This document shows positions 26,715 through 37,692 of a stretch of DNA of 64,000 nucleotides, one piece after another. A program made the position numbers and the translations under genes. Position 1 is the stretch's first letter. Every line of letters begins with the position of its first letter. This stretch comes from Williamsia faeni (GTDB lineage Bacteria; Actinomycetota; Actinomycetes; Mycobacteriales; Mycobacteriaceae), in contig QJJF01000001.1 in assembly GCA_003202005.1 (NCBI GenBank), positions 403,099 through 467,098 of the forward strand. The letters run 5' to 3'. The notes beneath the pieces are model-generated. The model was not told the DNA's origin, ran no database searches, and saw only the letters and a list, made by a program, of their open reading frames with translations.

Positions 26715-26728
26715 TAGAACACGTTCGC
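26715..26728. promoter_or_regulatory. KstR-like operator with no obvious adjacent promoter
   Basis: TAGAACACGTTCGC matches TnnAACnnGTTnnA except for the last base. It sits immediately after the minus-strand stop at 26730 and about 190 bp before the monooxygenase start, with a large hairpin in between. Confidence 0.55.
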
Positions 26729-26729
26729 C

Positions 26730-27767
26730 CTAGACCAGGGCACCGAGCCGGGTGATCTGATCGGGGTTCCGGTTGGTCACCATCAGCATGGTGACCCCGG
26801 CCTGCTCCCACCGTTTGATCTGGCGTCGCACCTCGTCCTCGTCGCCCACGATCATGGTCTCCAGGACCATCTCGTCGGGTACCGCCGCAACGGCTTCCTC
26901 TTTGCGCCCCGACAGGAACTTCTCACCGATCTCGCGAACCACGTCGCCGTACCCCATCCGGGTGTAGACCTCCGCGTGGAAGTTCTGGCCCTTCGCACCC
27001 ATCCCGCCGACATAGAGGGCCGTCGACGGACGGTAGGCGTCGACGACCGAGGCGACGTTGTCGGTGATCTCGACCTGAACCGTCGCAGCCACCTCGAAGG
27101 TGTCGCGAGTACGCCGCGCCCCCGGCCGGGCGAAGCCTTCGGCGAGCCACGATTCGTACATATCCGCGAGCCGCGGCGTGTAGTAGATCGCCAGCCATCC
27201 GTCGGCGATCTCGGCGGTCAGCGCGACGTTCTTCGGGCCCTCCGCACCGAGCCAGATGGGCAGGTCAGCGCGGAGCGGATGGGTGATCGGCTTGAGCGAT
27301 TTGCCGAGCCCGGTCGACCCGGCGGCGTCCTGCGGATAGGGCAACGGATAGTGCTGGCCGGCGTTCGCCACCCGCTCTTCGCGGGCCAGCACATCCCGGA
27401 TCACCTGAACGTATTCGCGGGTCCGCGCGAGCGGCTTGGCAAACGGCTGGCCGTACCAGCCCTCGACGACCTGAGGGCCCGATACCCCCAGCCCGAGAAT
27501 GTGCCGGCCGCCGGACAGATGGTCGAGGGTCAGTGCCGCCATCGCCGCCGATGTCGGGGGCCGCGCCGACAGCTGCGCGATACCGGTCCCGAGCTTGATC
27601 GTCGACGTCTGCGACCCCCACCACGCCAGTGGCGTGTAGGCGTCGGACCCCCACGATTCGGCGGTGAACACGGCCTCGTACCCCGCGGCTTCGGCGGCGG
27701 CGATCAAAGCCGGCGCATCGGGGATCGGTGAAGCGCCCCAGTACCCCAATTGCAGACCGAGCTTCAT
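26730..27767 (-). CDS. LLM-class F420-dependent oxidoreductase (Rv3520c-like)
   Basis: This is a luciferase-like TIM-barrel oxidoreductase of 345 residues. It begins MKLGLQLGYWG, typical of the F420-dependent class. It also shows LGTGIAQLSARPP and LGLGVSGPQVVEGWYG, the phosphate/F420-binding region of the family. The ATG at 27767 is chosen because the 69 codons of open frame upstream run through the KstR operator and into the divergent gene. In M. tuberculosis Rv3520c holds the same position, divergent from the DUF35-ltp4-ltp3 genes and under KstR control. The steroid step it catalyses is not known. Confidence 0.88.
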   Translation of the reverse strand: MKLGLQLGYWGASPIPDAPALIAAAEAAGYEAVFTAESWGSDAYTPLAWWGSQTSTIKLGTGIAQLSARPPTSAAMAALTLDHLSGGRHILGLGVSGPQVVEGWYGQPFAKPLARTREYVQVIRDVLAREERVANAGQHYPLPYPQDAAGSTGLGKSLKPITHPLRADLPIWLGAEGPKNVALTAEIADGWLAIYYTPRLADMYESWLAEGFARPGARRTRDTFEVAATVQVEITDNVASVVDAYRPSTALYVGGMGAKGQNFHAEVYTRMGYGDVVREIGEKFLSGRKEEAVAAVPDEMVLETMIVGDEDEVRRQIKRWEQAGVTMLMVTNRNPDQITRLGALV

Positions 27768-27809
27768 GCCTGACGACCTCCCGTTCGAGCTAGTCCTTGC
27801 GCGACAATC

Positions 27810-27823
27810 TAGAACCTGTTCTA
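27810..27823. promoter_or_regulatory. KstR operator between the F420-type oxidoreductase and the DUF35 gene
   Basis: TAGAACCTGTTCTA is a full match to TnnAACnnGTTnnA. It lies 9 bp before the GTG start of the plus-strand operon and 42 bp before the divergent gene. The short leader suggests a leaderless or near-leaderless plus-strand mRNA. Confidence 0.82.
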
Positions 27824-27832
27824 CTCGATTCT

Positions 27833-28852
27833 GTGAGCGTGAGCCAGATATCCGCAGGATTTGCCGCCGTAGTCGCACCGATCGAGAACCCCGACGACCC
27901 AGTTCTGTCCGCACCATTGCACAACGCCTTCGATTACACCCGCTCGCTCGGGCCGGTCCTGGGACGTTTTGCACTGGGGCTTCTGGACGGCAAAGTCATC
28001 GGGGGCCGAAGTGCCGACGGAACCGTCTACGTCCCCCCGGTCGAGTTCGACCCCGTCACCCGCAGTCAGATCGACGACTTCGTGGAGGTGTCATCCGTCG
28101 GCACCGTCACGTCGTGGACCTGGATGGCACAGCCCATCGAGGGACAACCACTGTCGACGCCGTTCGCGTGGGCCCTGATCAAGCTGGACGGCGCTGACAC
28201 CGCGCTGCTGCACGCCGTCGCGGCGGACGGGCCGGGCGATCTGAGCACCGGAGCCCGCGTGCACGCGGTGTGGAAGTCCGAGCGCACCGGCCGGATCGAC
28301 GACATCGACCACTTCGCACTCGGTGATACGCCGGAACCGGCGTCTCCCAACAGCGCCGAGCCGTCGGACAAACACGGCGTGATGATCACCACGCCGATCG
28401 AGTTGACCATCGACCACACCGCGTCCATCGAGGAGACCTGGTATCTCCAGGGCCTCAAGGAGGGCAAGCTCTACGGCGGACGCACCGGTGCGGGTGCGCC
28501 GGTGTATTTCCCGCCCCGCGGTGCCGACCCAACCAATGGCCATCCGACCGGAGAGAAGGTCGAACTCTCCGACAAGGGCGTGGTGACCACGTTCTGCATC
28601 GTCAACGTCCCGTTCCTCGGGCAGCAGATCAAACCGCCGTATGTGGCGGCCTATGTCCTGCTCGACGGCTCCGACATCCCGTTCCTGCACCTCATCCTCG
28701 AAACAGAGGCGGCCGACGTGCACATGGGAATGCGGGTCGAGGCCGTCTGGCGCCCCCGCGAGGAGTGGGACCACACATTACGCAACATCAGCCATTTCCG
28801 TCCGTCGGGTGAGCCCGACGCCGACTACGACTCCTACAAGGATCACCTGTGA
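27833..28852 (+). CDS. Tandem DUF35 OB-fold protein (Rv3521-like), aldolase partner
   Basis: This is a 339-residue protein made of two related DUF35-type halves. Each half has a motif of the form GGRxxxxxVYxPP (about residue 55: GGRSADGTVYVPP; about residue 215: GGRTGAGAPVYFPP), followed by an OB-fold-like beta region. DUF35 proteins bind thiolase-like aldolases and help carry acyl-CoA substrates, as ChsH2 does for Ltp2. The start is the GTG at 27833; a second GTG at 27839 is possible. Its stop overlaps the ltp4 start (GTGA), which ties it to the lipid-transfer/aldolase genes. Involvement in C-24-branched side-chain cleavage is inferred from that operon. Confidence 0.82.
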   Translation: MSVSQISAGFAAVVAPIENPDDPVLSAPLHNAFDYTRSLGPVLGRFALGLLDGKVIGGRSADGTVYVPPVEFDPVTRSQIDDFVEVSSVGTVTSWTWMAQPIEGQPLSTPFAWALIKLDGADTALLHAVAADGPGDLSTGARVHAVWKSERTGRIDDIDHFALGDTPEPASPNSAEPSDKHGVMITTPIELTIDHTASIEETWYLQGLKEGKLYGGRTGAGAPVYFPPRGADPTNGHPTGEKVELSDKGVVTTFCIVNVPFLGQQIKPPYVAAYVLLDGSDIPFLHLILETEAADVHMGMRVEAVWRPREEWDHTLRNISHFRPSGEPDADYDSYKDHL

Positions 28853-29916
28853 CCAGCACCTATCAGCAGTTGCCGCCGATCGCTGTCATCGGCTTTGCGC
28901 ACAGCCCCCATGTTGACGAGACCTTTGGCACCACCAACGGCGTCGAGATGTTGGTGCCCTGCTTCCAGAAGCTCTACGCCGACCTCGGGATCAGCCGCAC
29001 CGACATCGACTTCTGGTGCTCGGGGTCCTCGGATTACCTTGCCGGGCGCGCCTTTTCGTTCATCTCGGCGATCGACTCCATCGGGGCGGTGCCTCCGATC
29101 AACGAATCGCATGTCGAGATGGATGCCGCCTGGGCGCTCTACGAGGCCTGGGTGAAGATCGCCACCGGCGAGGTGGACGTTGCACTCGCCTACGGGTTCG
29201 GAAAGCCGTCGGCCTCCAACACCGATCAGGTGCTGGCCCTGCAGACCGATCCGCACACCGTCGCCCCGCTGTGGCCCGACGCCCGGTCGCTGGCCGCGCT
29301 GCAGGCCCGGGCCGGCCTCGACTCCGGCGCGTGGACCGAAGCCGACATGGCAGCGGTCGCCGCCCGGCATACGGGCGCCTCGGTCGATGAACTGCTCAAG
29401 TCCGACTACGTCGCCGATCCCCTTCGCGCCCATGATGTCTGCCGCTACACCGACGGTGCCGCCGCGATCATCCTGGCCAGCGAACACCGGGCCCGGCAGC
29501 TGGTCGCTCGGCCGGCGTGGATCACCGGTTGGGACCATCGCATCGACACCCCCAACTTCGGCGCCCGCGATCTGACGAAGTCCCCGTCGACGAGGCTGGC
29601 CGGTGACACCGTGCTCGGCAACAATCGCAAGGTCGACGTCGCCGAGCTCCACGCGCCGTACAGCCATCAGGAACTGATCCTGAAGTCCGAACTCGGACTG
29701 GATGATTCGGTGATCATCAATCCCTCCGGCGGAGCGCTGGCGGCCAATCCGCTGTTCTCGGCCGGACTCGAACGCATCGGCTTCGCCGCCACCACCATTC
29801 TGGGCGGAAATGCCGACACCGCACTGGCACATGCCACCAGCGGTCCGCTGTTACAGCAGAACATGATCGTCAGCCTCGCCGGAGGCGATCCTCGTTCATT
29901 GAAAGGCGAAAACTGA
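28849..29916 (+). CDS. ltp4: Thiolase-like lipid transfer protein / aldolase Ltp4
   Basis: This is a thiolase-superfamily protein of 355 residues like Rv3522. The thiolase nucleophile cysteine is missing (the equivalent region reads INESHVEMDAAW), and the GHP motif is changed (NPSGGALAANPLFSAG), so it cannot be a normal thiolase. In Rhodococcus Ltp3 and Ltp4 are needed to degrade C-24-branched sterol side chains and are regarded as aldolases. The GTG start at 28849 overlaps the previous stop, and its own stop overlaps ltp3, so the three genes are tightly coupled. Confidence 0.86.
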   Translation: MTSTYQQLPPIAVIGFAHSPHVDETFGTTNGVEMLVPCFQKLYADLGISRTDIDFWCSGSSDYLAGRAFSFISAIDSIGAVPPINESHVEMDAAWALYEAWVKIATGEVDVALAYGFGKPSASNTDQVLALQTDPHTVAPLWPDARSLAALQARAGLDSGAWTEADMAAVAARHTGASVDELLKSDYVADPLRAHDVCRYTDGAAAIILASEHRARQLVARPAWITGWDHRIDTPNFGARDLTKSPSTRLAGDTVLGNNRKVDVAELHAPYSHQELILKSELGLDDSVIINPSGGALAANPLFSAGLERIGFAATTILGGNADTALAHATSGPLLQQNMIVSLAGGDPRSLKGEN

Positions 29917-31091
29917 TGGGGCGCTATCGTGCTGCGGTGCTCGGCACCGGGCAGACCAAATACGTTGCCAAACGCCATGACGTGTCGATGGCCGGCCTCT
30001 GCCGGGAAGCCATCGACAAAGCGCTGGCAGATGCCCAGGTGTCGATGGACGACATCGACGCCATCGTGATCGGCAAGGCACCCGACCTGTTCGAGGGCAC
30101 GATGATGCCCGAACTCGCGCTCGCGCAATCGATCGGCGCCGAGGGCAAGCGGCTGATCCGGGTCCACACGGCCGGATCCGTAGGTGGTTCGACCGCAAAC
30201 GTCGGGGCCTCGCTGGTCACCTCCGGCGTGCACCGCCGCGTGCTGGCGATCGCATGGGAGAAGCAGTCGGAGTCGAATGCCATGTGGGCGTTGTCGATTC
30301 CGGTTCCCTTCACGATGCCGGTCGGCGCCGGCGCCGGTGGCTTCTTCGCCCCGCACATCCGCTCGTACATCCGCCGTTCCGGCGCCCCCGACCACATCGG
30401 CGCCATCGTCGCCGCCAAGGATCGTCAGAACGGCGCCCGCAATCCCCTCGCGCATCTCCACCAGCCCGACCTCACCGTCGAAAAGGTGATGAGCTCGCAG
30501 ATGTTGTGGGATCCCATCCGCTACGACGAGACCTGCCCGTCGTCGGACGGCGCCTGCGCGGTGGTCATCGGCGACGAGGAGACCGCTGACAACGCAGTGG
30601 CCCAGGGCATTCCGGTGGCATGGATCCACGCCTCGGCGATGCGCACCGAACCGCTGTCCTACTCCCACCGCGACACCGTCAGCCCTCAGGCCGGGCGGGA
30701 TGCCGCCGCGGCGCTGTGGAAGGCCGGTGGGATCTCCAATCCGCTCGAAGAGATCGATGTCGCCGAGATCTACGTGCCCTTCTCGTGGTTCGAACCGATG
30801 TGGCTCGAGAACCTGGGCTTCACACCCGAAGGCGAGGGCTGGAAGCTGACCGAGTCCGGGGGCACCGCCATCGGCGGGAAACTGCCGGTCAATCCGTCCG
30901 GCGGAGTGTTGTCGTCGAATCCGATCGGCGCCTCCGGCATGATCCGATTCGCCGAGGCCGCCATCCAGGTCCAGGGCAAAGCCGGCGATCACCAGGTGCC
31001 CGGCGCGCGCAAGGCGCTCGGTCACGCATACGGTGGAGGTTCGCAGTACTTTTCGATGTGGCTTGTCGGCTCCGACAAGCCCACGCACTGA
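29916..31091 (+). CDS. ltp3: Thiolase-like lipid transfer protein / aldolase Ltp3
   Basis: This is a thiolase-superfamily protein of 391 residues like Rv3523. It starts MGRYRAAVLGTGQTKY and has the scaffold motif VHTAGSVGGSTANVGASLV, where a thiolase would have its cysteine, and NPSGGVLSSNPIGASG, where it would have GHP. The absent cysteine and histidine point to retro-aldol rather than thiolytic chemistry, as known for Ltp2-type proteins. It is coupled to ltp4 by an ATGA overlap. Together with the DUF35 protein it probably forms a complex that cleaves the hydroxylated C-24-branched side chain. Confidence 0.86.
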   Translation: MGRYRAAVLGTGQTKYVAKRHDVSMAGLCREAIDKALADAQVSMDDIDAIVIGKAPDLFEGTMMPELALAQSIGAEGKRLIRVHTAGSVGGSTANVGASLVTSGVHRRVLAIAWEKQSESNAMWALSIPVPFTMPVGAGAGGFFAPHIRSYIRRSGAPDHIGAIVAAKDRQNGARNPLAHLHQPDLTVEKVMSSQMLWDPIRYDETCPSSDGACAVVIGDEETADNAVAQGIPVAWIHASAMRTEPLSYSHRDTVSPQAGRDAAAALWKAGGISNPLEEIDVAEIYVPFSWFEPMWLENLGFTPEGEGWKLTESGGTAIGGKLPVNPSGGVLSSNPIGASGMIRFAEAAIQVQGKAGDHQVPGARKALGHAYGGGSQYFSMWLVGSDKPTH

Positions 31092-31145
31092 TACAACCAT
31101 CGTGACAACCACGGAGACGATGCTGACTCACATGACGGAGACATC

Positions 31146-31589
31146 ATGACCAAGGCAGAACCGGCCTACATGAATATCGACCGCGCCAACAATCCCGCAG
31201 TGGTCGCGGGCCGGCTGTCCCGCGAATACGTGGGCTCCCGAAACAAGGCGGCGTGGGTGAACCTATTCGCCGAAGACGGGATCGTTCAAGACCCGGTCGG
31301 CCCCTCGATGTTCGACGAAGAAGGCATCGGCTTCACCGGCCACGATCGCATCGGCCAGTTCTGGGACATGTCGATCGCTGCCACCGAACAGATCGAGTTC
31401 ATCTTCGACGAAGAGGTCATCTGCGGCAACGAGGTCGCGTACATCGGAAAAATCGTCTCCCACATCTCGGGCCACGTATCCGAGGCCCGGGGTGTCTTCA
31501 CCTACCGCGCCAATCCTGACGGCAAACTTGCTGCGCTACGGGCGTTCTGGGAAGTCGAGAAGACGATCAACTCGATGCGCAAAGCCTGA
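31146..31589 (+). CDS. SnoaL/NTF2-like protein, probable small-molecule isomerase or hydratase fold
   Basis: This is a 147-residue protein of the NTF2/ketosteroid-isomerase-like fold. After an N-terminal helix it has WVNLFAEDGIVQDPVGPS, then GHDRIGQFWDMSIA, and ends in a beta region with YIGKIVSHISGH. This pattern is shared by SnoaL-like and ketosteroid isomerase-like proteins. The ATG follows GGAGAC. It lies 54 bases after ltp3 and is probably co-transcribed. A catalytic or binding role on steroid intermediates is plausible from fold and context, but no catalytic residue can be assigned with confidence. Confidence 0.75.
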   Translation: MTKAEPAYMNIDRANNPAVVAGRLSREYVGSRNKAAWVNLFAEDGIVQDPVGPSMFDEEGIGFTGHDRIGQFWDMSIAATEQIEFIFDEEVICGNEVAYIGKIVSHISGHVSEARGVFTYRANPDGKLAALRAFWEVEKTINSMRKA

Positions 31590-31599
31590 CCCACCCTCC

Positions 31600-31869
31600 G
31601 TCGAGCGTGCCGAAACCGCCGCCCAGCGTGCCGAAACCGCCGCCGTCGAGCGTGCCCATATCGCCGTTGACCGTGCCGAAGTTGCTCTCACAGTATAGCT
31701 TTCGGCACGGTCAATGGTCGTTTCGGCACGCTCGGCGGTGATATTGGCACGTTCGGCGGTGGTGATCGGCGGTGGTTTCGGCACGCTGGGCGGTGATATG
31801 GGCACGCTCGACGAAGGCGGCTGGCTGGTTTGGCACGCTGGGCGGTGATATCGGCACGCTCGACGGTGA
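31600..31869. repeat. Inverted array of ~21-bp GC-rich units between convergent genes
   Basis: The 332-bp gap between the SnoaL-like gene and cyp125 holds no supported gene. It holds about four copies of a unit like CGAGCGTGCCGAAACCGCCG reading rightwards, then a turn, then about six copies of the inverse unit (CGGTGATATCGGCACGCTCG) reading the other way. The centre is a perfect 14-bp arm pair, TTGACCGTGCCGAA and TTCGGCACGGTCAA (31667-31680 and 31700-31713). The unit length, a multiple of three, makes both strands read as heptad-like peptide in places, which looks incidental. Confidence 0.85.
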
Positions 31870-31870
31870 C

Positions 31871-31913
31871 AGCAGTGTGGCCCCACCCTTTCAAAGGATG
31901 GGGCCACACTGCT
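31871..31913 (-). terminator. Strong terminator hairpin after cyp125
   Basis: The arms AGCAGTGTGGCCCCACCCTTT and AAAGGATGGGGCCACACTGCT pair over 21 positions with one mismatch. The hairpin lies eight bases past the cyp125 stop. There is no U tract on the minus strand. Confidence 0.85.
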
Positions 31914-31921
31914 GGTTGTGA

Positions 31922-34533
<2,612 letters not shown>

Positions 34534-34539
34534 GGTCTC

Positions 34540-35019
34540 GTGCTCCCGCAAGAAACACCCAAGGCCCTCAATTCCAAGGCCGTCAGCACCGCGATCAAGC
34601 TCGGGTCCCGTCTCAATACCCGGGTCTACAAGATGAGCGGGGGCCGGTTCGCGTCGAAGTGGCGGGTCGCCGCCGGCTTCAAGAAGCCGGTACCGATCGT
34701 CCTGCTGACAACGATCGGCCGTAAATCCGGGAAAGCCCGCACCGTCCCACTGATCTACCTGCGCGACGGCGCCGACGTCGTGGTGGTCGCCTCGCAGGGC
34801 GGCTTGGCATCGAATCCGGCCTGGTATCTGAACCTGACCGCCAATCCTGACGTCACCATCCAGGAGGGTGCCACGACAACGGTGATGCGGGCCCGTGAGG
34901 CGACCGACCTCGAGCGGCAGCGGCTGTGGCCGCAGCTGGTCGAGCTCTACGCCGATTTCGACACCTACCGGGGCTGGACCGACCGCAAGATCCCGGTGAT
35001 CATCTGCCAACCGAAATGA
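34540..35019 (+). CDS. Deazaflavin (F420)-dependent nitroreductase family protein (Rv3547/Ddn-like)
   Basis: This is a 159-residue protein of the split-barrel F420-dependent quinone reductase/nitroreductase family that includes Ddn of M. tuberculosis. The core LLTTIGRKSGKARTVPLIYL and VASQGGLASNPAWYLNLTANPDVTI is diagnostic; the KSGK region contacts the deazaflavin. The GTG start at 34540 is six bases after fadA5. Ddn reduces menaquinone in mycobacteria and activates nitroimidazoles. Gene order equals Rv3546-Rv3547. The natural substrate in this organism is not shown. Confidence 0.88.
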   Translation: MLPQETPKALNSKAVSTAIKLGSRLNTRVYKMSGGRFASKWRVAAGFKKPVPIVLLTTIGRKSGKARTVPLIYLRDGADVVVVASQGGLASNPAWYLNLTANPDVTIQEGATTTVMRAREATDLERQRLWPQLVELYADFDTYRGWTDRKIPVIICQPK

Positions 35020-35145
35020 GCTGATCACCCCGGCCCGCAGGGGGTCCAAACCGCCAAGAGTTCATCGGCGCGTCGACGAGAATTCTTTGCGAAGGTCATC
35101 AGACGGTATCGCCGGGGCGGTCAGGTATGCCAGGATTTGTCGGCC

Positions 35146-36849
35146 ATGACAAGAACCTCAGATTCCCAGCCCCCAGCCCCGAACACCGGCTGGGCTCAGC
35201 CGTCACGTCGCACGTTTCTCGGCGGAGCCGCCGCCGGGACCGTCGGCGTCCTCGGGACGGTCTATGCCGGACGCGCCACCGCCGGTGGTCAGGCACCCGG
35301 TGCCGTGTTCCGGCACGGCGTCGCGTCGGGTGATCCGTTGCCGGATCGCGTCATCCTGTGGACCCGCATCACGCCCACGGACGACGCGACACCGGGCTCG
35401 GGGCGCGGCAGCGCCACCTCCGTGGCCTGGGAAGTGGCAACCGATCCCGGATTTGCTGCGGTGGTCTCCTCGGGAACGGCCGCTACGAGTCCCGCATCCG
35501 ATCTGACCGTCAAGGTCGACGCCGGCGGGCTGGCTCCAAATACCCTGTATCACTACCGTTTCCGTGTGGTCAGCGGTTCGGCGGCCGGCGCCGTTTCCCC
35601 GACCGGTCAGACAAAAACCGCTCCTGCAACCGCCGCGGACGTGGCGCGGGTGCGATTTGGTGTCGTCTCCTGTGCCAACTGGGAAGCCGGGTACTTCAGC
35701 GCCTACCGCCATCTGGCCGCACAACCCGACCTCGACGCGATCGTCCACCTCGGCGACTACATCTACGAATACGGCGTCGGTGAATACGGCGGCCACGACG
35801 GAACGGTGCGAGCGCATCAGCCGGCCCACGACATCGTCTCACTCGCCGACTACCGAATCCGTCACGGCCAGTACAAATCTGATTCCGACCTGCAGAGTGC
35901 ACACCTGAATGTGCCGTGGATCTGCACCTGGGACGATCACGAGTCGGCCAACGACTCCTACGCGTCGGGCGCCGAGAATCACACCGCCGCCGAAGGTGAT
36001 TGGTTTGTGCGCAAGGCGAACTCCGAACAGGCCTACTTCGAGTGGATGCCGGTGAGGCCCGAGTCCGATGCCTCCGGGCGCCACATCTATCGGCGTCTGC
36101 GCTTCGGCAATCTGCTGGAGTTGTCCATGCTGGATCTGCGGACATACCGCAGCAAACAGCAGTCGATGACGTCCGCGAAAACCGATGACCCGTCCGCGAC
36201 CATCGCCGGCGCGGCGCAGATGTCCTGGTTGACCAACGGCATCGTCTCGTCGCCGACCACGTGGCAGATCATCGGCAACCCGGTGATGATCAGTCCCATC
36301 CTGATCCCGCCGCTCGAGCCCGGGACCACCGCGGCACTCACCGAACTGCTCGGTGTTCCGAACGCCGGGATCCCGCTGAACTCCGATGCCTGGGACGGCT
36401 ACACCGCCGACCGCAAACGGCTCTACCAAGCGCTACACGACAACAACGTCGAAAACGCGGTATTCATCACCGGTGACATCCACATGTCTTTCGCCTGCGA
36501 CCTCCCGGTCGACGCCGCGAACTATCCCGGCGCCGGCACCGTGGGGACCGAACTGGTGGTGACGTCCGTCACCTCCAACAACGTCGATGACATCGTCGGG
36601 GTACCCGAATACACCGCCGGCGCGGCCGCTGCCGGCGCCCTGACCACGATCAACCACCATCTGCGCTGGGTGGACACCGACGCCCACGGCTACGCGGTTC
36701 TCACCGTGACCCCTGCTGCCACCCAGATGGATTGGTTCTTCATCACGAGCCGGGAGGATCCGGGTTCAGGTCAGCGATATGCCCAGTCCTGGCGGGTACC
36801 CAATGGTGCCCGGCACGTCCAGCCCGCCCCGGGTCCGGCGCTCACGTAG
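35146..36849 (+). CDS. phoD: PhoD-like alkaline phosphatase/phosphodiesterase, Tat-exported
   Basis: This is a secreted metallophosphatase of 567 residues. The N-terminus has a twin-arginine signal (PSRRTFLGGAAAGTVGVLG, about residues 20-40) followed by an Ala-rich cleavage region. The PhoD N-terminal Ig-like domain precedes a catalytic domain with GDYIYEYG, TWDDHESANDSYA and ITGDIHMSF, which carry the metal-binding Asp, Asn and His residues. The ATG at 35146 is chosen over a TTG three codons earlier. It is not part of the sterol locus in M. tuberculosis. PhoD enzymes are usually induced by phosphate starvation, but no Pho box was identified. Confidence 0.88.
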   Translation: MTRTSDSQPPAPNTGWAQPSRRTFLGGAAAGTVGVLGTVYAGRATAGGQAPGAVFRHGVASGDPLPDRVILWTRITPTDDATPGSGRGSATSVAWEVATDPGFAAVVSSGTAATSPASDLTVKVDAGGLAPNTLYHYRFRVVSGSAAGAVSPTGQTKTAPATAADVARVRFGVVSCANWEAGYFSAYRHLAAQPDLDAIVHLGDYIYEYGVGEYGGHDGTVRAHQPAHDIVSLADYRIRHGQYKSDSDLQSAHLNVPWICTWDDHESANDSYASGAENHTAAEGDWFVRKANSEQAYFEWMPVRPESDASGRHIYRRLRFGNLLELSMLDLRTYRSKQQSMTSAKTDDPSATIAGAAQMSWLTNGIVSSPTTWQIIGNPVMISPILIPPLEPGTTAALTELLGVPNAGIPLNSDAWDGYTADRKRLYQALHDNNVENAVFITGDIHMSFACDLPVDAANYPGAGTVGTELVVTSVTSNNVDDIVGVPEYTAGAAAAGALTTINHHLRWVDTDAHGYAVLTVTPAATQMDWFFITSREDPGSGQRYAQSWRVPNGARHVQPAPGPALT

Positions 36850-36893
36850 GTGCTCCACATGCCCTGCCGCACGATCACGAATAGGATCGACCC

Positions 36894-37547
36894 ATGACTG
36901 ATCCAGACCGCGCCGCCATTCGCCGCGACATCACCGCCGCTCTCGAAGCCGCGTTCGAACAACGCCACGCCGTCCTCGATGCGATCGTCGAAGCCGAAGA
37001 CCGCCCGGCTGCCGTCGCAGCCATCGCCGAACTTCTCTCGGTGCCTGCGATCGGCGCGGAAGCCGTCCTCGGAATGGCGTTCGATCGACTGACGGTGACG
37101 GCACGACGAGCCAATGCCGCCGAACTCGAAGACCTCAACAGCAAGCTGACGTTCACCCAGACCGATCGGCCGGCCGCGACCGCCGAGACGCTCACCCTGC
37201 GGCCGTTCAACGAGAGCGACGCAGACTTGTTCGCCGCCCGAACCGCCGATGTGGGTGCGGCCGGCGACGGCAGCGGAACCCCCGCCGACGACATCAGCAA
37301 AGAAATCTCTTGGGCCAACAGCCGGATGGACAACGAGGAAGCCGTGTGGCTCGTTGCCCTCGAAGGCGGCTCAAAGGTCGGCATAGTCTTCGGCGAATTG
37401 TCGGGCGGAGAGGTCGACGTCCGGATCTGGATCGCGCCCGAGCACCGCAAGCACGGCTACGGAACCGCGGCGTTGCGGCGCAGCCGCTCCGAACTCGCCG
37501 CGTACTTCCCCGGTGTCCCGATGGTCGTCCGCGCCCCCAGTTCATAA
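36894..37547 (+). CDS. GNAT-like acetyltransferase with GyrA-like N-terminal helical segment
   Basis: This is a 217-residue protein. The C-terminal half (about residues 95-217) resembles a GNAT acetyltransferase: LTLRPFNESDADLF at its start and IWIAPEHRKHGYGTAALRRSRSELA, which fits the acetyl-CoA-binding R/Q-x-x-G-x-G/A region. The first 85 residues read HAVLDAIVEAEDRPAAVAAI and then VLGMAFDRLTVTARRANAAELEDL. This recalls the helical tower segment of DNA gyrase subunit A (compare the AxxILxxxLxxLT pattern), though it is much shorter. The acceptor substrate is unknown. It follows phoD by 44 bases and converges with a LysR gene. Confidence 0.72.
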   Translation: MTDPDRAAIRRDITAALEAAFEQRHAVLDAIVEAEDRPAAVAAIAELLSVPAIGAEAVLGMAFDRLTVTARRANAAELEDLNSKLTFTQTDRPAATAETLTLRPFNESDADLFAARTADVGAAGDGSGTPADDISKEISWANSRMDNEEAVWLVALEGGSKVGIVFGELSGGEVDVRIWIAPEHRKHGYGTAALRRSRSELAAYFPGVPMVVRAPSS

Positions 37548-37564
37548 CCGATAGACACTTCGTC

Positions 37565-37606
37565 TATGAAGATGCTCCACAAGACTTCTTGTGGGGCGTC
37601 TTCGTA
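37565..37606. terminator. Bidirectional hairpin between GNAT and LysR genes
   Basis: The arms TATGAAGATGCTCCACAAGA and TCTTGTGGGGCGTCTTCGTA pair along their whole length with three G-U wobbles and a two-base loop. The TATTT that follows and the CGTCTTCGTATTT tail are shared with the hairpin at 1366-1405. Confidence 0.8.
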
Positions 37607-37692
37607 TTTGTGGAGCAGGCCGCCACCGAACCCGGTCCCGCCATACCGGCGTTGAATGGCCGTGGCACACCTCGATCGTGGCCCCGATTCGA

